NCBI RefSeq assembly: GCF_013168275.1
Contig: NZ_AP019547.1
Span: 1,488,001-1,552,000 of the forward strand
Direction: 5' to 3'
Source: Candidatus Nitrotoga sp. AM1P
GTDB taxonomy: Bacteria > Pseudomonadota > Gammaproteobacteria > Burkholderiales > Gallionellaceae
Length of the DNA stretch: 64,000 nt
The notes beneath the pieces were generated by a model. That model was not told where the DNA came from and ran no database searches. It was given only the letters and a program-made list of their open reading frames with translations. The position numbers and the translations under genes are program-made. Shown here one piece after another: positions 1 through 8,729 of the stretch (positions are counted from its first letter, which is position 1; each line of letters opens with the position of its first letter).

Positions 1-8
1 TTGTCCAT
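1..8 (-). CDS. Start of a further gene downstream of nxrD (partial)
   Basis: On the minus strand an ATG at 6-8 is preceded by AGGAG with a 6-base gap, a textbook ribosome binding site. Only the first two codons (Met-Asp) and part of a third lie in the window. The gene would continue the nxr transcription direction about 140 bp after nxrD. Nothing can be said about its product; a further nxr-operon member such as an electron carrier or transporter is possible but cannot be seen here. Confidence 0.35.
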
Positions 9-148
9 GAATAACTCCTTAATTCAGCGATCGGACAGTAAGATACATTTTTTTCAAAAAAAGATCTACAAAATGACATTAGCACGACACACAACCGAGC
101 TCTCGGCTACTATACATATACACAATTTAAATGGTACGAATACCCCCC

Positions 149-889
149 CTAATGCAGCGGCAACGGCTCATCCATTTCGTTACCGGTCTGTTGAGGACAA
201 TCCACCGGTCCCTCATAATCAGATTTGGGCAATTCTTTTATTCGGCTGTCTACTTCAATGCCAAAGAACTTGAGTTCCGAACCCATGAACTTTGATAACA
301 ACAGACCCAGGTTCCGGTAATAGGCTTCATTCGCTCTCGCCGCCAGATTTTCACCGAACACGCCGGTCCATTTCCCGATATGCTGCTCAAGAAACCGTCT
401 TTCCGCAGACAGGCAGATATCGATATTTTCTTCCATCGCCTGGTCCAGGGCATAGGCGATCTTCAATTCCAGAAAGCTCATGAACTCAAGCTCGACGGTG
501 ATCTGATCAAATGAAACCCCGGCATCGTCTTTCATCACAAAACCAAAGGCTTTATAGAAGCCACTGATGTCGCCCAGAATATTCGGCTGATTGAAGCTGT
601 TTTTCCCATAGGTGGTTTCACTCGACGGGCAAAACATACGGGTTAAAAACATTTCGGTAAAATCCGGCTGGAGCGCGGTCACGTCGACGGTCTCGATCAG
701 ACTGGTAAAGGCCTGGTACTCTTCCTTCATATCATAAGGAAGCAGGTTGATTGAACTATCCAGATCGGCGGCAAGTTCGTGCAAAGTGGCGAGTCTATCT
801 TTGTCTGGATAGACAAAGGCCATTGATAAAAACCTGTAAACATCTGCCCTCGCGAGGGCCAACTCTGTTTCCGATTTCGTCGTTAACAT
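149..889 (-). CDS. nxrD: TorD/NarJ-type chaperone for the Nxr molybdoenzyme (NxrD)
   Basis: This 246-aa soluble protein has no signal peptide. It is all-helical in appearance and opens with an ARADVYRFLSMAFVYP segment like the N-termini of TorD/DmsD/NarJ-family assembly chaperones. Such proteins bind the Tat signal of their partner molybdoenzyme in the cytoplasm and hold it until the cofactor and Fe-S clusters are inserted. Position supports this, since it is the last of four co-directional genes after the catalytic, Fe-S and haem subunits. A strong hairpin with a T-rich tail lies just upstream, so it is probably made at a lower level than the structural subunits. The family is assigned from length, the N-terminal pattern and context; the symbol follows the operon and is not a proven orthology. 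Confidence 0.72.
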   Translation of the reverse strand: MLTTKSETELALARADVYRFLSMAFVYPDKDRLATLHELAADLDSSINLLPYDMKEEYQAFTSLIETVDVTALQPDFTEMFLTRMFCPSSETTYGKNSFNQPNILGDISGFYKAFGFVMKDDAGVSFDQITVELEFMSFLELKIAYALDQAMEENIDICLSAERRFLEQHIGKWTGVFGENLAARANEAYYRNLGLLLSKFMGSELKFFGIEVDSRIKELPKSDYEGPVDCPQQTGNEMDEPLPLH

Positions 890-898
890 TCTATCCCC

Positions 899-935
899 TT
901 AAATAAAAAGTGGGGCGGCGTTTTAACGCCGCCCC
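899..935 (-). terminator. Intrinsic-terminator-like hairpin between nxrC and nxrD
   Basis: The arms GGGGCGGCGTT (912-922) and AACGCCGCCCC (925-935) are perfectly complementary over 11 bp. Read on the minus strand, the hairpin is followed by ACTTTTTATTT, the layout of a Rho-independent terminator. It lies 22 bp upstream of the nxrD start, inside the operon, so it more likely causes partial termination or mRNA processing than a full stop. Confidence 0.65.
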
Positions 936-956
936 CCTCATGTCAATCAATTACGA

Positions 957-2078
957 CTATTCAATTTCAAGCGGTATCCAGCCTCCGTTTGAATAGTTCT
1001 TGCGTGGTCCCCTGTTGCCGCCAGCGCCATTATTGTGATTTTTGCCATCCCAGGCAGCAATCGCCATCATGGTTTTGGAGCCAGGCTTCAGCACGGCATC
1101 CTGAGCATCACCGGAGTTTAACGGACGTTTGATGACAACCGACCAGTAGCCAAACCGTCTGACGCCATTGGCGGTTGCATTATTCTGAGCCTGCCGGGTC
1201 AGTGTTCCGTAGCCAACCGCATTGAGCTCTTCCACCGGTGTTAACCGCTCAGGGTCAACTCTGCTGAGGTTTCTGAGCTTGAAGGCCGCCAGATATTGCC
1301 GCTGACCTTCATTATAACGTCTGATAGGGGTGTCAATTGTTTGACCAATTGCCGGGATCACTTCCGGATACATATCATAGTTGTAATTGGGGTAAGCATC
1401 CCTGACGTCTTGATATCCAAACTCGATATCCCTTTCCCAGGCGGCCTTCCAGTAAACAATGTGAACCGGATTCTCTTCGTCACCCATCATGAAGGAGGGC
1501 TCCGATCCTGCATTCACCGGGAACATAATGGCGATCGCATCAGAGAACTTGTCTTCCATGACTTCCGTTTCAGACTTGGTTGCGTCATACCACGTCAACA
1601 AGAAGGCAATATCCTTGTCATTATGGATAGACTTGATCTTCACCAAGGGCACGGACGCCACGACTAAACCCGGCATCACGATGTTCTGCGGCCCCATGGG
1701 AACTTCAGTGGCCGAAGCATCACTCCAGATCGTGGCCGGGGCTTGCTCCCAGCTTTGATTGTACTGATTATAAGACGTTTCCCTGACTGGATCTTCCTGA
1801 TGCCAGGTCCGGTTCAGCGGGTCCATCGGGATTTCTCCCTTGACTGCCTTGGACTTGATGACGCCCTCGTTATACGTTTCCCCCCCATCCAGACGGACGG
1901 GTGGGAGCCTTTTGAAGGAACCATGGAACGCGTGACCCCCATACTGGCCAGGGTTATCAACCGCAATAATTGGAATCGCCAAATCTTGTGCCGGCCCGTG
2001 CGCAGCAGCACTCCCAAAGGCGGGAGTCGCAACCGGAATCATCAAGAGTGACGCAGCTATTAATAGTTTTTTCATCAT
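957..2078 (-). CDS. nxrC: Nitrite oxidoreductase gamma-like haem b subunit (NxrC)
   Basis: This 373-aa protein has a Sec-type signal peptide (residues 1-22, KK then a hydrophobic core ending ATPAFG), so it is periplasmic. The body resembles the gamma subunit of type II DMSO-reductase-family enzymes (ethylbenzene dehydrogenase haem domain). Visible family features are a FPV segment, then SFMMG near residues 195-199, whose second Met (M198) matches the axial haem Met of the family, then PVHIVYWKA. Near the C-terminus come YWSVVIKRPL and an AAWDG segment. In the complex it would take electrons from the Fe-S subunit and pass them to a periplasmic cytochrome c. It starts 7 bp after nxrB, so the two are probably translationally coupled. 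Haem ligation is inferred from the family. Confidence 0.8.
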   Translation of the reverse strand: MMKKLLIAASLLMIPVATPAFGSAAAHGPAQDLAIPIIAVDNPGQYGGHAFHGSFKRLPPVRLDGGETYNEGVIKSKAVKGEIPMDPLNRTWHQEDPVRETSYNQYNQSWEQAPATIWSDASATEVPMGPQNIVMPGLVVASVPLVKIKSIHNDKDIAFLLTWYDATKSETEVMEDKFSDAIAIMFPVNAGSEPSFMMGDEENPVHIVYWKAAWERDIEFGYQDVRDAYPNYNYDMYPEVIPAIGQTIDTPIRRYNEGQRQYLAAFKLRNLSRVDPERLTPVEELNAVGYGTLTRQAQNNATANGVRRFGYWSVVIKRPLNSGDAQDAVLKPGSKTMMAIAAWDGKNHNNGAGGNRGPRKNYSNGGWIPLEIE

Positions 2079-2085
2079 CCGCCCC

Positions 2086-3243
2086 TTATGAGTTATTGGT
2101 AAGAAATGCGCCGGTCTTCAAGTTCTTGACCTGCCTGATGTAGACAGGCTCAGTCAACGGAACCCGGATAATTTCTTTGCCTTGTGGATCATAACCAACC
2201 GTCTCATTACCCTCAAGCTTGAACGTGTCGCAGATCCGTTCAGTCGTTCCAAAGAGTAACAACGCGGCCAGAAGCTCCTTGTCCTTGCCAGCATTCCGGT
2301 ATTGCTTGATGGAGTTCTCAACGCCGGGGCCAAATACCTGGGACAGGAAATCAGGGTTAACATGAACAGGCGGCAGGTACATGTTGTTCGGCTCAGTACC
2401 AAACTGTGGATAGATCGGCAGTGCAATCTTCCGCACGTGCACCAGGAAGTCGATCGGGTTGTTTTCCCGCACTTGCTTGCTGTTGATCTTATCGTAATCG
2501 GCTGACTTGAAGCCAAACAGACGGATCTTTCCGATGCATTGCGTCACGCATTGCGTCATCAATCCCGCTTCTACTTTCGGATAGCACGAGATGCACTTTT
2601 CACCGGTCCGGGTGGTGTCGTTGTAAAACGACTTCTTGTACGGGCAGGCTGCAACACATTCTCTGTATCCGCGGCAGCGGGACGCATCAATCAACACGAT
2701 CCCGTCTTCCTGACGCTTGTAGATCGCCTTTCTCGGGCACGCCGCCAGGCAGCCAGGGAAGGTACAGTGGTTACATATCCGCGGGAAGAAAAAACCCCAG
2801 TTCTTATGCGTCGGGCCCTTGATATAGTCCCCTTCGCCATCCAGGATCTTAAGACACTCATCTTCACCCAGGTTCGGATGCGCATAGTCCATTTCATCCG
2901 GCAGATAGCCCTTGATCCGCTGGTTCATGCCCAGGTCTTCAAAGATCGTCGTGCCGTTGTACTTGTTACCCGACCACGGTTGCGCCTGTTCTCCCAGCAG
3001 GGCCAGAACCTTCACATCCCAGGCCAGCGGATAGAATCCATAAGGCTTCGATTCCACGTTATTCCAGAAGATGGTTTCCTGGCCTTTACCGGCCGTCCAG
3101 GTCGTTTTGCACGCCATGGTACACGACTGACAGGCGATACATTTATTCAGGTCGAACAGCATCGATACTTGCCGACCTGGCCTGTTTTCTTCGTAGGGGT
3201 AATCCATTTCCCTGCCCAGCTGCCAATTTCTAACTTTTGCCAT
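2086..3243 (-). CDS. nxrB: Nitrite oxidoreductase beta Fe-S subunit (NxrB)
   Basis: This 385-aa NarH/NxrB-type electron-transfer subunit shows four cysteine groups: C35/C38/C41/C45, C157/C160/C165/C169, C190/C196/C200 and C217/C220/C232/C236. In the third group Tyr193 stands where a fourth Cys would be. NarH has Trp there, and in this family the site carries a [3Fe-4S] cluster; the other groups suit [4Fe-4S] clusters. No signal peptide is present, as in relatives carried through Tat with the folded alpha subunit. A GGAG site lies 8 bases before the ATG. A hairpin sits in the gap after nxrA, and nxrC follows 7 bp downstream. The alternative reading, a periplasmic nitrate or (per)chlorate reductase beta subunit, cannot be fully excluded from one window. 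Confidence 0.88.
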   Translation of the reverse strand: MAKVRNWQLGREMDYPYEENRPGRQVSMLFDLNKCIACQSCTMACKTTWTAGKGQETIFWNNVESKPYGFYPLAWDVKVLALLGEQAQPWSGNKYNGTTIFEDLGMNQRIKGYLPDEMDYAHPNLGEDECLKILDGEGDYIKGPTHKNWGFFFPRICNHCTFPGCLAACPRKAIYKRQEDGIVLIDASRCRGYRECVAACPYKKSFYNDTTRTGEKCISCYPKVEAGLMTQCVTQCIGKIRLFGFKSADYDKINSKQVRENNPIDFLVHVRKIALPIYPQFGTEPNNMYLPPVHVNPDFLSQVFGPGVENSIKQYRNAGKDKELLAALLLFGTTERICDTFKLEGNETVGYDPQGKEIIRVPLTEPVYIRQVKNLKTGAFLTNNS

Positions 3244-3284
3244 TGTAGATCTCCATTTACAAAATTATTTCACAATTTCAAGAA

Positions 3285-3307
3285 CGCCGCCCCGCTTCAG
3301 GGCGGCG
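3285..3307 (-). other. GC-rich hairpin between nxrA and nxrB
   Basis: CGCCGCCC (3285-3292) pairs with GGGCGGCG (3300-3307) around a 7-base loop. On the minus strand it is followed by TTCTTGAAATT, a weak T-rich tail. It lies in the 78-bp nxrA-nxrB gap. It could stabilise the upstream message, mark a processing site or attenuate transcription; as a terminator it looks weaker than the nxrC-nxrD hairpin, with which it shares a GGGGCGGCGTT sequence. Confidence 0.5.
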
Positions 3308-3321
3308 GCTGCACACCGTCA

Positions 3322-6300
3322 TTAGCGGCTGATAAACCCGCCCTGGAGATAGGTCCTCATCTGAAGGCTCTCGTAGGTCGGCCGGTAGCCTTTAGCGGCA
3401 ATATGCCAAACACCGCCGTTGACACCGCCCTTTTCAGCCAGCTCGATCTTCACATACGATTCCTTGGGAGAACCATTGGCGCAGTGGACGTCATTCTGCA
3501 TCCCGATAATGATTTCCTGCCCGAAGACCTTCTTGTTGGCCACGGTGTCCGTCGTGTTAGTCGGGTTAATCCACGCGCGGGTGCAGCTTTGGTGGTTTCC
3601 GGAGCGGAACATGGCCTGATAGTTGGTCCGCGGGCTCTTCGCCAATCCATCCGCCCGGGTCCGCGCACCTTCCATACTGCCATACGTGGCAGCATAGGCG
3701 TTGTAGTACATCCGCATGGAACCTTGCGACATACCGGGGAAGTATCTGCATCTGACCATGAACCGGGCCAGCGCATACTCCGGGGTGCCTTCTTTCCAGC
3801 CTTTGTAAGGACGGTCGCCAGGATCCGCATCCACCCAGATGTAGTCGCCTTCATCGATACCAAAGCGCTTGGCGTCGAGCGGGTTGACGTCCACGAATCC
3901 TTCACCCACGGACGGTTGACGCTTGTCATGACGGTAGATGTCGCCAAACGGTCCCCACCACAGGGTCATCAAGTCCGTATCAATCGGAGTGGTGTGCGCG
4001 CCGTGCCGGTACTTCGGTGAATTGAAGCAGAACTCATACCCGTGCGGCCGCAGCGGATGGGTGGTCGCCATCAGCTCTTTGGTCGTCAGGATGACATTTC
4101 GACCTTGCCGGTTCTCGGCAATCTTGAGGCTGTTGCCCATTCTTTCCAGACCGCGCATTTCAGGGGTTTCCATCAATGCAAACGCACGGCTGTTACCGAC
4201 GATGACGTTCGGCTCGTAGTGGCTTGAATCAATCGGGGTACGATACACGGTAAGATTCTCGCCGCCATCAATCAACCGCGGGTCATCCATGTAGAATTCC
4301 AACCGACCGCTCTTGGTGTACCAGGGCAAGCCGCCGCCTTCAGCCGTTTGTTCCCAGCCGCTGATTCTCGGATAGGTTCTGGCCATGAAGATGGTCGGAA
4401 CGCCGCGCTTGGCTTTTTCGCGGATTTCAGCAAAAACCATCCCGCGGGTGGCAGAGCCGGCGTTGAGAACCCGTTGGCCATAAACTTCGGAATCCCGGTC
4501 TGCCGGATTGCCGGCCGGGTTGGTGCCCACAAACTTGAAGTAGTCGGCAAACCGTTGATCACCGGTCAGCGCGGTAAAGGCTCTGAAGATGCCAGCAGGC
4601 ACTTCAGCATCGCCTACGGTATCCTGGAACCGTCTCAACGGGGTGATCGGGGAAACGGTCAGGAACGGGTTGGAGCAGGAGCAGGCCATGTCGGTATGCT
4701 TGTTTTCCAACCAGGAGTCCACACCCCAGACGATGTCGGAATATTCGCACGATGCCGTCCAGTTCCAGTCACTGTAGAAGATCGCTTCCCATCTCGGCAG
4801 GGTATTGACGACCATGTCGTAGTGACCTTTGGCATTGCCCAGTGAGGAGTTGGAGTTCGCTTGCCACAACACCTTGGTCGGTGCCGGCATATGGCCGGGA
4901 TCCGTCAGCAACCGGGTTCCGTTCCGTAAAGGCCGATCGCCATAGTTGTAGTAGTGGGCCGATTCGTCATCGGTATAGTGCGCCAATTTGGTGACCATCT
5001 TACGGCCATCCAGCTCAGGATTGAACGGATCTTCCAGAAGGTACTGACCAAACCCGCCAAAGACGGACTGTCTGTAGTTACCCACGTAGTTACCAAACGT
5101 ACATCCGCCAATATGGCCAACGTTATCGCTCAGGGCCGATAACAGCATGAAGCCACGATCCTTCAGGGTCGAATTGAAGTAGTGATTGGTACCCGCACCC
5201 GTACTGATGATGCCTTGCCCTCTGTGCTTGTGGAACAGGTTGGCCAGGTCAACAATGGCTTCCATCGGAGCGCCGGTCATGATCGAGGTGTTCTCGGCCG
5301 TGTATTCCTCCAGGTATTCTTTGTGCAACTGGAACACAGTCGTCACCTTGATCTTCTTGCCGTCGACCAGGGTCACTTCATAATCGCCGGTCAACGCGGA
5401 GTCAACGCCCTTCGCCGCATAGCGCGCGCCGCATTCATCCCGCGTCAGCGGCACGGCTTTGTTGGTCTTTCTATCCCATACTACATTGTCGCCCCAGAAC
5501 TTGCGGACTTCTTCTGAAACAAAGGCCGTGGATTGGAAAGCCACCGGTTGCGTCGGATTTTCACCCGGCTTCATCACCTTGAGATGGTGCGTCAGTTCGG
5601 CCAGCTTGTAGTCCGGAAAAATGTCCGAGGCCTTCAGGTTTTTCCAGTTATCCGTTCTGATCAACAGCGGCATGTCCGTATTGGCTCTCAGATAATTCTC
5701 GTCGTACTGATTATTCTTGATGAGCAGATGGCACACACCCAGACCCAGCGCCGGATCCGTACCGGGCCGAATAATAATGACGTCATCCGCCTTGTTCGCG
5801 GTCGCGTGGTAGTCGATGGAGATGTCGACGATATGGCAGCCCTTGAGCCGTGACTCGCTGACCCAATGAAGGTCAGGCATCTTGGTACAGACGAAGTTGT
5901 TTCCCCAGAATACAATCAGCTTGGCGTGCTCATAAACCATGAACTCGTAATCCAACATCTGATGGCCAGTCACCATAGGACATCCGGGCGCCAGATCGGT
6001 ATGCCAGGAGTAGCTGTCCAATACTTTGGCGCCGCTCGCTTCGTCCGGCCCAATATTTCTGACATAGGCGTCCAGCAGTGCCAATCCTTGCGAAAACCGC
6101 TTCAGCGAATAGATTCGTAACACGCCCAGGGCGGCCATCCCCGCACGGAATTTCATGGTCTTACAGCCGCAGCCGTGCATCGACGCAATCATCTCCGGGT
6201 CATAGCCTTGACGCGTCAGCAATGCAGCGCCTTTGTCGCCGGAATAGGTCCGCGCGATGTTCTCCAATGCGCCAGCGGCCAACGCGTACGCCTCGGTCCA

Positions 6301-6831
6301 GGGCAGCTTGATGAAGGGCTCTTTGCCGCGTTGCAGATACTTTTGATCGGGGAAGCCGTTTGCGCCCGTCCGCGGATAGCCCGCTTCTGCCCAAGCCTTG
6401 AAGCCGGTTCTGACCATCGCGCCCTTGGGCCGCCTGTCAGAATAGGCCTTTCTGTTCATGACCATGCCCTTGTTACAGATCCGCGGCTCCCACCGGTGAC
6501 TGGAACGGTTTCCATCCATATCTTCGGCATCTCCGTAGCCGTACGACGGCGAGATGCGGATGACGACGTCATTCTTTACGTGGGCCTTGAGCAGGCAGTT
6601 GTGCGTGTCATTCGGCGCACACAGAAATATAAATTCGCTGTCAACATGGAACATGTCCCGGTAAACCTTCTCCCAGTCTCTATTCGGGTAGGACTTCAGA
6701 GGGTTGTCAACGACATACGGCTTCAGAAACGGTGAAGCTGCAAAGGCGTTATTGGCCATTACAGCGAGTCCGGCGGTGGCAGACAGCTTCAGAAAGCTGC
6801 GCCTGCCTATGTTGTTCTTGATTTCCATCAT
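3322..6831 (-). CDS. nxrA: Nitrite oxidoreductase alpha catalytic subunit (NxrA), Tat-exported
   Basis: This 1169-aa molybdopterin oxidoreductase belongs to the type II DMSO reductase family. It starts with a twin-arginine signal (GRRSFLK, residues 9-15, hydrophobic core, AFA-AS cleavage near 31), so the active site is periplasmic. Aligning the segment CAPNDTHNC (71-79) plus ICNKG (C119) with NarG suggests FS0 ligands C71, D75, C79 and C119, with Asp replacing one Cys. HTDLAPG places D279 at the Mo-ligating Asp of NarG-type enzymes. WEPRICNKG and RRPKGAMVR are typical of periplasmic Nxr-like proteins. It would oxidise nitrite to nitrate and pass electrons to NxrB. The start is set by AGGGGTGAC 5-8 bases upstream of two adjacent ATGs. 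Known Nxr forms and nitrate reductases share this fold, so the direction of catalysis is inferred. Confidence 0.85.
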   Translation of the reverse strand: MMEIKNNIGRRSFLKLSATAGLAVMANNAFAASPFLKPYVVDNPLKSYPNRDWEKVYRDMFHVDSEFIFLCAPNDTHNCLLKAHVKNDVVIRISPSYGYGDAEDMDGNRSSHRWEPRICNKGMVMNRKAYSDRRPKGAMVRTGFKAWAEAGYPRTGANGFPDQKYLQRGKEPFIKLPWTEAYALAAGALENIARTYSGDKGAALLTRQGYDPEMIASMHGCGCKTMKFRAGMAALGVLRIYSLKRFSQGLALLDAYVRNIGPDEASGAKVLDSYSWHTDLAPGCPMVTGHQMLDYEFMVYEHAKLIVFWGNNFVCTKMPDLHWVSESRLKGCHIVDISIDYHATANKADDVIIIRPGTDPALGLGVCHLLIKNNQYDENYLRANTDMPLLIRTDNWKNLKASDIFPDYKLAELTHHLKVMKPGENPTQPVAFQSTAFVSEEVRKFWGDNVVWDRKTNKAVPLTRDECGARYAAKGVDSALTGDYEVTLVDGKKIKVTTVFQLHKEYLEEYTAENTSIMTGAPMEAIVDLANLFHKHRGQGIISTGAGTNHYFNSTLKDRGFMLLSALSDNVGHIGGCTFGNYVGNYRQSVFGGFGQYLLEDPFNPELDGRKMVTKLAHYTDDESAHYYNYGDRPLRNGTRLLTDPGHMPAPTKVLWQANSNSSLGNAKGHYDMVVNTLPRWEAIFYSDWNWTASCEYSDIVWGVDSWLENKHTDMACSCSNPFLTVSPITPLRRFQDTVGDAEVPAGIFRAFTALTGDQRFADYFKFVGTNPAGNPADRDSEVYGQRVLNAGSATRGMVFAEIREKAKRGVPTIFMARTYPRISGWEQTAEGGGLPWYTKSGRLEFYMDDPRLIDGGENLTVYRTPIDSSHYEPNVIVGNSRAFALMETPEMRGLERMGNSLKIAENRQGRNVILTTKELMATTHPLRPHGYEFCFNSPKYRHGAHTTPIDTDLMTLWWGPFGDIYRHDKRQPSVGEGFVDVNPLDAKRFGIDEGDYIWVDADPGDRPYKGWKEGTPEYALARFMVRCRYFPGMSQGSMRMYYNAYAATYGSMEGARTRADGLAKSPRTNYQAMFRSGNHQSCTRAWINPTNTTDTVANKKVFGQEIIIGMQNDVHCANGSPKESYVKIELAEKGGVNGGVWHIAAKGYRPTYESLQMRTYLQGGFISR

Positions 6832-6904
6832 TTAGTCACCCCTATGTTAATTTAAATTAAATTATTTTCTCGGTTTTATGTTAAGGCATCAATCCGAGTA
6901 ATTT

Positions 6905-7040
6905 TCATTCACTACTCTAACTTGAAACAAAAAAACAACAATATTTCATGCCGCAAAAACTAATTTTTCAGTACATACCACAGTCAGTCACACCCTGAAT
7001 ATACGGATTTTTATGGAAGCAAAAATCGGGTAGTGAATGA
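6905..7040. repeat. 11-bp inverted repeat with 114-bp spacing upstream of nxrA
   Basis: TCATTCACTAC (6905-6915) is the exact reverse complement of GTAGTGAATGA (7030-7040). The distal copy overlaps the transcription start expected from the FNR-type box; the proximal copy lies 74 bp before the nxrA ATG. The spacing suits two binding sites for one regulator with DNA looping. No known regulator motif is recognised. Confidence 0.5.
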
Positions 7041-7045
7041 TCGCG

Positions 7046-7086
7046 AATCTACGCGGATAAATTAAAGTCGATTTGATATAGATCAA
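7046..7086 (-). promoter_or_regulatory. FNR/CRP-family operator with candidate nxrA promoter
   Basis: TTGATATAGATCAA (7073-7086) matches the palindromic FNR/Anr/Dnr consensus TTGAT-N4-ATCAA at every fixed position. On the minus strand a -10-like TAGATT (complement of 7046-7051) is centred 31 bases downstream of the box centre. This is close to the class II arrangement, with the activator near -41.5 replacing a -35 element. Transcription would then start near 7038, giving a leader of about 200 nt before nxrA. The box is read directly; the promoter assignment is inference. Confidence 0.55.
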
Positions 7087-7234
7087 GTTTCTGCTATTTT
7101 TTTGACAGGCTTGATTCACTCCCAAGATTCGTACATATAGATGCACACCTCATTGACCTTTGTAAAGAATTCAATATAAAAATGGCTCTCTGTAGAAATA
7201 GCGCGGGTAGTCGAATTTCATTTTTCCGTTTAAT

Positions 7235-8471
7235 CCCAGATTGTCCATTAGCGCGAAATCAGCTATGTTTCAAAGCGCGGGTGATCTAACTTTGCATACT
7301 TTTTCTAATGGATACCAATAGAAAACGACGATGCGGCTAGTCAATTGATTAAATGACATAAGAATCGATAAATGAGGTGATAGATGGCGACCGACTCTGA
7401 CTTTGAGATGCGCTTCAGCAATCGAGAGGTGAGTGCATGGGGTGGATTAGCGCTTCTTAAGCGCGTGCTCAATGTAATTGGTTTTCGTACGGCTGCTCGA
7501 AGCTGGGGTTTGCCACAGCCTGGCTCAAACCGTGGCTATCCACCGATCCAGATTGTGGAACAGTTTATTGTCAGCATCTGGTGTGGTGCCAATCGTTTTC
7601 CATGCTGAAATCACCCGTTTCGACAAGACCCTAACGCGTCTGTTTGAGTGGAAACATGTAGCGGGCCACAAGTCCATTGTGCGATTGTTCGCCAAATTTG
7701 ACATGGCACGTAACGAGAACGTGCAAGCCCAAATTTATCGTTGGATATTTGACCACATCCGATTCGATCGAATTACGCTGGATATGGATTCCACCGTGAT
7801 AACGCGCTATGGCACTCCAGAAGGCGGCGCCAAGGGTTACAACGCTGCCAAACCGGGGCGGTTATCGCACCACCCACTGCTCGCATTTGTAGCCGAATGC
7901 CGCATGGTGACTAACTTCTGGTTACGTCCAAGTAACAGCAGTAGCGCCAACAATACGCTGCAATTTTTGGAATCAACTCTCCCCCACCTGGAAAGCAAGA
8001 TCGTTGGACTATTACGTGCTGACAGCGGGTTTTACGATGATGCCATTCTCACCTTCCTGCAAGGTCGCCACATCGACTACATTATAAGCGCCAAGCTCAC
8101 GCATGGACTACAACGTGCCATTGCCGAGCGGGTCACTTGGTGGAGCGTTGAGCGTGGACTGGAGATCGGTGAACTGAATCAGGCTCAAGGCTGGAGTGCG
8201 CCGCGCCGTATCATAGTGGTGCGACAATACGCTGTGATGAGTTTGTTTCGGCAAGCTGTGTTACGAGGCTCGGTACAACATACCCTTGCCACCTTGCATC
8301 ACAAGGTATTTGCAGTAGGGGCGTTCTGGCACAAAAACTCAGACAAGCGACAACTAAACTTGGCGGTGAGTCGACAACGAAGAGCTTGGTTTGAGGGACT
8401 CTGGACTAATGCAGGTAATGCCTGGCATGACGATAACACTGTCCCGCAGAATCTCTAATGGACAATCTGGG
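7235..8471 (+). mobile_element. Defective IS1380-family insertion sequence with target duplication
   Basis: The ends are perfect 17-bp inverted repeats, CCCAGATTGTCCATTAG at 7235-7251 and its reverse complement at 8455-8471. The 5-bp direct repeat TTAAT flanks them (7230-7234 and 8472-8476). The single gene inside encodes an IS1380-type DDE transposase, now broken. The element is 1237 bp, shorter than intact family members, in line with an internal deletion in the transposase. Confidence 0.88.
7384..8458 (+). pseudogene. IS1380-family transposase, frameshifted and internally deleted
   Basis: A GAGGTGAT site precedes the ATG at 7384. The first 73 codons read well up to CGANRF, then the frame breaks near 7602 and resumes one frame over at HAEITRFDKT. 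The middle has the first catalytic Asp region (LDMDSTV) and the second (LLRADSGFYDD). After RRIIVVRQ the protein jumps directly to YAVMSLFRQAVL. In the family roughly 80-90 residues lie between these, including the DAEN-type segment with the catalytic Glu. The reconstructed protein of about 358 aa therefore lacks the third catalytic residue and cannot be active. The stop lies inside the right inverted repeat. Confidence 0.88.
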
Positions 8472-8729
8472 TTAATTAAGCATAAAACCTGTCGATATGA
8501 TCCCCCAGTATTACGGTAGCAGTTGGCGCGTCTAGCTATGCCTATTATTGATACCTTCAAATATGCTGTGATGATGCGTAGATTGATTCATGATTTGGAC
8601 CCACCACCGTGGCTGCATAGTATCTATTCGACAAATTCGAGCATATCGATAAAATATCTATATCACGGAGAAAACATGATGCTATAGAGGTAACACTATA
8701 ATAATAGTAATCCAACATTTTTTAATGCA

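Larger units (their letters stand above)
6832..7234 (-). promoter_or_regulatory. nxrA upstream control region (403 bp, no gene)
   Basis: This AT-rich stretch between nxrA and the left end of the IS1380 element holds no credible gene on either strand. It contains a perfect FNR-type box and a widely spaced 11-bp inverted repeat, listed separately. The insertion sequence stops about 150 bp upstream of the FNR-type box, so the promoter itself appears intact. Confidence 0.6.

Noticed and set aside
96..107. CCGAG/CTCGG inverted repeat downstream of nxrD
   Set aside because: The loop is only two bases and no T-run follows on the minus strand, so it does not make a credible terminator.
1..273. Plus-strand 90-codon frame opposite the end of nxrD
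   Set aside because: It overlaps the nxrD 3' end antisense, has no recognisable product and low-complexity composition; the minus-strand genes explain the region.
2539..4020. 493-codon plus-strand frame antisense to nxrB and nxrA
   Set aside because: It spans the nxrA-nxrB junction opposite well-supported genes. It is Arg/Val/His-rich as expected of an antisense shadow in GC-rich coding DNA, and matches no family.
8538..8687. 49-codon frame starting MPIIDTFKYAVMMRRL between the two insertion sequences
   Set aside because: No ribosome site and no recognisable family; in a short AT-rich gap between mobile elements this can arise by chance.
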